Assembly (NCBI RefSeq): GCF_024699075.1
Contig: NZ_JAILQF010000250.1
Coordinates: 1-8,227 of the forward strand
Source of the DNA: Butyrivibrio sp.
Lineage (GTDB): Bacteria; Bacillota_A; Clostridia; Lachnospirales; Lachnospiraceae
Length of the DNA: 8,227 nt
Direction: 5' to 3'
Shown here: piece by piece, positions 4,961-8,227 of the stretch
Numbering within the stretch: position 1 is the first letter of the stretch
Layout: each line of letters begins with the position of its first letter
Notes under the pieces: generated by a model
What the model was told of the DNA's origin: nothing
Database searches by the model: none
What the model saw: only the letters and a program-made list of their open reading frames with translations
Position numbers and translations under genes: made by a program

Positions 4961-5773
4961 ATGTTAGATAACTTAATCATAAGAGCAGAAGAACCTGCTG
5001 ATTACAAAAATACAGAACTAATGGCTATGCGCAGCTTTTTTAACAAATATGGACCTGCGGCTGATGAGCACTTTCTTATAAGGATCATAAGAGAATCCAA
5101 GGATTACATCCCACAGATAAGCAGGATCGCTGAGTATAATGGCCGCATAGTCGGAGCTGTTTACTACACTAAGGCTTGGATAGTGGACGGTGATGTGGCG
5201 CATGACATAGTCACCTTTGGACCACTGGCGGTAGAGCCCACCATGGAAGGTAATGATATTGGCGGAGCACTTATGCGCGAAACAATAAAGCTTGCAAAAG
5301 AGGCAGGCTTAGCGGGAATAGCTTTAATGGGCGAGCCATATTATTATTCACGCTTTGGATTTGAGCGCGGATCAAAGTATGGAATTACTGATGAACAGGG
5401 TAACAGCTTTGACGCATTAATGGTTCTTCCACTTAATAATGACTTTTCAAATATCAAAGGAAAACTCATTGAGAGCAAGGACTTTGAAAAGCTTGAAGAC
5501 AAAGAAAGACTTGCAAAGATCAATGAAGAGTTTCCTAAATACCGCGTAGTTAAAGTACAGGAAGGTTTTATGCAGATTTTTGAACAGCACCTTGGAGTTG
5601 TTGAAGCAGTAGAAGATGACACCTATATGGTTCGCTATTGGGAGCTTTTGATACCTGCAAAGCTGTCTGAGAACCTGGGAGGAAAACCAGAAGCCGGAAG
5701 CGATGTGCAGTTTATGTGGAATCATAAGGGAGAGTCTCAGATTACTAAGGTGTTTAAAAATTTGCTTGAATGA
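4961..5773 (+). CDS. GNAT-family N-acetyltransferase (YhbS-like) with C-terminal extension
   Basis: The protein has 270 residues from ATG 4961. The in-frame ATG at 4946 was rejected because the GGAGG at 4948-4952, 8 bases before 4961, overlaps it. GNAT enzymes transfer an acetyl group from acetyl-CoA to an amine. Residues about 5-140 are the GNAT fold: LIIRAEEPADY (strand 1), GRIVGAVYYT (61-70), VTFGPLAVEPTMEGNDIGGALM (84-105) and GEPYYYSRFGF (124-134), the last typical of YhbS-like members. The acetyl-CoA loop, usually Q/R-x-x-G-x-G/A, reads EGNDIG (96-101), with Glu and Asp replacing the conserved first and fourth residues. Residues 145-270 exceed the usual GNAT length and include a charged helical part (165-195) and a beta-rich end (RYWELLIPAKL, GSDVQFMWNHKGESQITKVF) that I cannot assign. 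The gene is first of a two-gene operon behind the attenuator and 12 bp from the MutS2-like gene. Substrate unknown. Confidence 0.85.
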   Translation: MLDNLIIRAEEPADYKNTELMAMRSFFNKYGPAADEHFLIRIIRESKDYIPQISRIAEYNGRIVGAVYYTKAWIVDGDVAHDIVTFGPLAVEPTMEGNDIGGALMRETIKLAKEAGLAGIALMGEPYYYSRFGFERGSKYGITDEQGNSFDALMVLPLNNDFSNIKGKLIESKDFEKLEDKERLAKINEEFPKYRVVKVQEGFMQIFEQHLGVVEAVEDDTYMVRYWELLIPAKLSENLGGKPEAGSDVQFMWNHKGESQITKVFKNLLE

Positions 5774-5785
5774 TTGGAGAGATAG

Positions 5786-7696
5786 ATGAATACAGAATCA
5801 CAAATTGAATATAATAGAGTTAAAGATATATGGTCAGAGCTAGCTAGCACAGATTATGCAAAAGAGCAGATTAAAAAGGCTGATATCATCCTAAGCGAAA
5901 GAGAGTTAAGGAAAGCACTTCAGGATACTACAGACAGCCGCGAATTAATTGAAAAACTCGGGAATCCTCCGCTCCAGAATGTTACTGAGATACGGGAGAT
6001 ACTGACCATAGCTGAGACGGGAAGTTGTCTAACTCCTTATCAGCTTGAAAGAGTAGAAAGAGTACTTGTTGCTGTAGAAAGAATGATGGATTACCTGGCT
6101 CAGGGTAAACAGTATGAAAACGCTCTATCTTACTATGATGAAAACTTAAATCCTCTTCTGGATCTAAAGGATGAGATATCAAGTCAGATCAGGAATGAAG
6201 AAGTAGATGACAGAGCATCCAAAGAGCTTTATGATCTCAGGAACCAGATAGTATCCATGGAAGAGACCATGAAGCTTAAGGCTGATCAGATCATTAGGAA
6301 AAATAAGGATTACATGGCAGATTCATATCATACAGTTAGAAATGGAAGAGTCTGCGTTCCTATAAAGAAGGAGTATAAATTTAAAATTCCGGGAAGCGTG
6401 ATCGATAAGTCATCTACCGGCAGTACTCTTTTTGTAGAGCCTGAGGGACTTGCGAAGTGCTATGAAGATCTGGAACTTCTGCGTATTGACGAGGAAAATG
6501 AAGTTTATAGGATACTTTATACTCTTACAGCAATGGTGTCATCTTATGCTGCAATCATGGAAGAAAATGTCAAGATGATGGAAAAGCTGGACTACATTTT
6601 TTCCAAGGGAAAGCTCAGTATAGACCTGGATTGCACAGAGCCTTCCATAAACCTTGATAGACGTATTAAGCTTGTGAAGGCAAGGCATCCACTGATGGAT
6701 AAAGAGATAAACGTTCCACTTGATTTTTCACTTGGAGAAGAAGGAATTCGAGGAATAGTGATTACAGGCCCTAATACCGGTGGAAAGACGGTTAGTATTA
6801 AGACAGTCATGCTAAGCTGCTATATGGCTCAGTGCGGACTTCACGTTGCCTGTAAGGAAGCTGACATCTGTATGAACAGTAGTTACTTATCTGATATTGG
6901 TGATGGTCAGAATCTGTCAGAGAACCTATCAACCTTCTCGGCACATATTAAAAATGTTCTTGCTATCCTAAATGAGGTGAATCACGACAGTCTTGTTATC
7001 ATGGATGAACTTGGGTCAGGTACAGACCCTGCAGAGGGCATGGGAATTGCAGTAGCGATACTTGAAGAGCTTAGGAAAAGCAATGCCAATTTCCTTGTAA
7101 CAACCCATTATCCTGAGATCAAGGAATATGCAGCTAAGACGGAACACATTGTGAATGCAAGGATGGCTTTTGACAGAGAGACTCTCCGTCCCACCTATGA
7201 GATGATCATCGGAGAAGCAGGAGATAGCTGCGCCTTTTATATTGCTGAAAGACTTGGAATGCCAAGCGAAATGTTGGCTGTAGCAGCTGAAGCTGCCTAT
7301 GGAAAAGAGGCTGCTAAAGAATATGCATTTTCAGGCAAAAAGAAAAGCGCAAAAAGAAACAAAGGCAGCAGGATCATTAAGAATAAGAAGATACATTCCA
7401 CTGCAGAACTTGAGCAGAAATTCAGCATCGGCGACAGCGTGATGATCTATCCGGATAAAAAGATTGGAATTGTATGTGAACCCATAAATAGTAAGGGAAT
7501 CCTGCGTGTACAGCTTCCAAACAAAAAGATCTATATCAATCATAAGAGGGTAAAACTTCATGTAAAAGCTGATCAGCTTTATCCGGAGGATTATGATTTT
7601 TCAATTGTCTTTGATACAGTTGAGCAGCGAAAGGCCAGACACGAGATGAGCCGTAAACTTACTGATAAAGTTCTTGTTTATAAAGAAAAAGAATGA
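5786..7696 (+). CDS. MutS2-like ATPase lacking the Smr domain
   Basis: The protein has 636 residues. GGAGA five bases upstream supports ATG 5786. The N-terminal core and clamp region (about 1-300) includes a VRNGRVCVPIKKEYKFKIPG stretch with STGSTLFVEP (the MutS2 VR.GRyV.PVK.e and GaS.sG.TlfiEP block). The ATPase follows: Walker A GPNTGGKT (328-335), signature NLSTFSAHI (380-388), Walker B VIMDELGSGTDP (404-415) and switch TTH (439-441). These match MutS2 closely in motif and position. After about 500 the protein diverges. It has a Lys-rich linker (513-535), a KOW-like segment starting FSIGDSVMIY (546) and a tail with YPEDYDFSIVFDTVEQRKAR. The long coiled coil and the Smr nuclease domain of MutS2 (about 780 residues in Bacillus) are absent, although the frame is intact. 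MutS2 is reported to rescue collided ribosomes in Bacillus; this form may act on ribosomes or on DNA. It follows the acetyltransferase by 12 bp under the same attenuator. Confidence 0.88.
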   Translation: MNTESQIEYNRVKDIWSELASTDYAKEQIKKADIILSERELRKALQDTTDSRELIEKLGNPPLQNVTEIREILTIAETGSCLTPYQLERVERVLVAVERMMDYLAQGKQYENALSYYDENLNPLLDLKDEISSQIRNEEVDDRASKELYDLRNQIVSMEETMKLKADQIIRKNKDYMADSYHTVRNGRVCVPIKKEYKFKIPGSVIDKSSTGSTLFVEPEGLAKCYEDLELLRIDEENEVYRILYTLTAMVSSYAAIMEENVKMMEKLDYIFSKGKLSIDLDCTEPSINLDRRIKLVKARHPLMDKEINVPLDFSLGEEGIRGIVITGPNTGGKTVSIKTVMLSCYMAQCGLHVACKEADICMNSSYLSDIGDGQNLSENLSTFSAHIKNVLAILNEVNHDSLVIMDELGSGTDPAEGMGIAVAILEELRKSNANFLVTTHYPEIKEYAAKTEHIVNARMAFDRETLRPTYEMIIGEAGDSCAFYIAERLGMPSEMLAVAAEAAYGKEAAKEYAFSGKKKSAKRNKGSRIIKNKKIHSTAELEQKFSIGDSVMIYPDKKIGIVCEPINSKGILRVQLPNKKIYINHKRVKLHVKADQLYPEDYDFSIVFDTVEQRKARHEMSRKLTDKVLVYKEKE

Positions 7697-7703
7697 CAGA
7701 GCG

Positions 7704-7747
7704 ATAAAAACCACCATGCCTGATTGCTCAGGATTGGTGGTTTTTAT
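7704..7747. terminator. Bidirectional intrinsic terminator
   Basis: ATAAAAACCACCA (7704-7716) and TGGTGGTTTTTAT (7735-7747) form a perfect 13-bp stem, with an inner CCTGA (7719-7723)/TCAGG (7728-7732) hairpin. A on one side and T on the other give a U tract in both directions. It lies 7 bases after the MutS2-like stop and 11 bases before the stop of the convergent gene, so it serves both. Confidence 0.93.
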
Positions 7748-7758
7748 CTTTGGAAATA

Positions 7759-8227
7759 TTAGAATAATACTTCATCTACGATAAAATCTTCACTCTGGTC
7801 CTTTTCAAGAAACATAACCATGTAGATTGGAAGATATGTAATTTTTTTATCATGCTTAATATTGCAGTCAGCAAAGACAAAAGCTTCCTGCATCTCATAT
7901 TGGTGATTAGCAACGCAATTGCTGATTGCAGAATGAACGGTGTAATCCTTACCACTTTTTACCTCTATTGGGTAGATGCTGCCTTTGTACTCAATTACAA
8001 AATCTAATTCTCCCAATCTGTTGGAATTGTAATAGTATAGTGAAAATCCTTTACTTCGCAGTTCCTGAGCAACAGCATTTTCAAATATCCCGCCGGCATT
8101 CATGTTGGGATTTTTGCTTATAAGCATACGCTTGGTATCCATTCCATAAATAGATGTAAGCATTCCGACGTCAGACAAATATAGTTTGAAGAGACTTTGC
8201 TTTTCGCTGGATTTAAGAGGCTTTCTC
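7759..8227 (-). CDS. ATP-binding protein of the AAA/DUF4143 family, C-terminal part (partial, 5' end outside window)
   Basis: The frame is open from TAA at 7759-7761 to the right edge, giving 155 residues of the C terminus. An in-frame TTG at 8178 is not a convincing start, because the family sequence continues upstream (KQSLFKLYLSDVGMLTSIYG is the usual linker of DUF4143 proteins). These proteins join an N-terminal AAA ATPase to a DUF4143 domain and a nuclease-like fold; the ATPase part is outside the window. Visible motifs resemble a PD-(D/E)xK core: GIFENAVAQEL, then NRLGELDFVIE with the Asp, then YPIEVKSGK with the E-x-K. Biological role of the family is poorly defined, and whether it cuts DNA is unknown. 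It is convergent with and unrelated to the upstream operon and shares its terminator. Confidence 0.85.
   Translation of the reverse strand, partial: RKPLKSSEKQSLFKLYLSDVGMLTSIYGMDTKRMLISKNPNMNAGGIFENAVAQELRSKGFSLYYYNSNRLGELDFVIEYKGSIYPIEVKSGKDYTVHSAISNCVANHQYEMQEAFVFADCNIKHDKKITYLPIYMVMFLEKDQSEDFIVDEVLF

Noticed and set aside
5344..5725. Two minus-strand open frames of 92 codons inside the acetyltransferase gene
   Set aside because: They are antisense to a gene with clear GNAT motifs, have no good ribosome site, and their products are low-complexity Ser-rich or unconvincing.
7759..8178. Complete small gene starting at TTG 8178
   Set aside because: The frame stays open to the window edge and the upstream residues continue the DUF4143 family pattern, so this is the 3' part of a longer gene.

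Overview
The window looks like a chromosomal segment of a low-GC Firmicute, most likely a Lachnospiraceae or other Clostridia member (Butyrivibrio-like). The reasons are an EF-Tu tail of Firmicute type with strongly C-ending codons, purine-rich Shine-Dalgarno sites before almost every gene, ECF sigma/anti-sigma pairs of the kind common in that family, and many intrinsic terminators. The genus is inferred from style and memory only; no database was searched.

Layout. (1) Positions 1-318 are the end of tuf (EF-Tu domain III), followed by a 3' region rich in GCGA repeats and a strong terminator. (2) Positions 511-3039 on the minus strand form a tight operon: ECF sigma factor, single-pass membrane anti-sigma candidate (4-nt overlap), then a secreted serpin lipoprotein. 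(3) A 167-bp divergent control region carries a 16-bp palindrome and a partial second copy on the other side. (4) Positions 3207-4497 on the plus strand hold a second ECF sigma/anti-sigma pair (8-nt overlap) with an internal translation start candidate in the anti-sigma gene.

(5) Positions 4498-4960 are the most interesting part. A near-consensus promoter drives a leader of about 266 nt with a six-codon ORF (MLSVVR), a long structured region and an intrinsic terminator just before the next operon. Three pairings are mutually exclusive: 4671-4680 with 4824-4833, 4824-4833 with 4882-4891, and 4881-4894 with 4900-4913. This is the architecture of a ribosome-mediated transcription attenuator like those controlling antibiotic-inducible resistance genes. 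(6) The operon it controls (4961-7696) encodes a GNAT-type acetyltransferase with an extra C-terminal domain and a MutS2-like ATPase that keeps the KOW-like domain but lacks the long coiled coil and Smr domain. MutS2 of Bacillus is linked to rescue of collided ribosomes, so a translation-sensing leader before a shortened MutS2 suggests a ribosome-protection or rescue operon induced by translation inhibitors. That is inference.

(7) A perfect bidirectional terminator separates this operon from the convergent 3' part of an AAA ATPase/DUF4143-family gene, which runs off the right edge. No tRNA, rRNA, CRISPR array or insertion sequence was seen.
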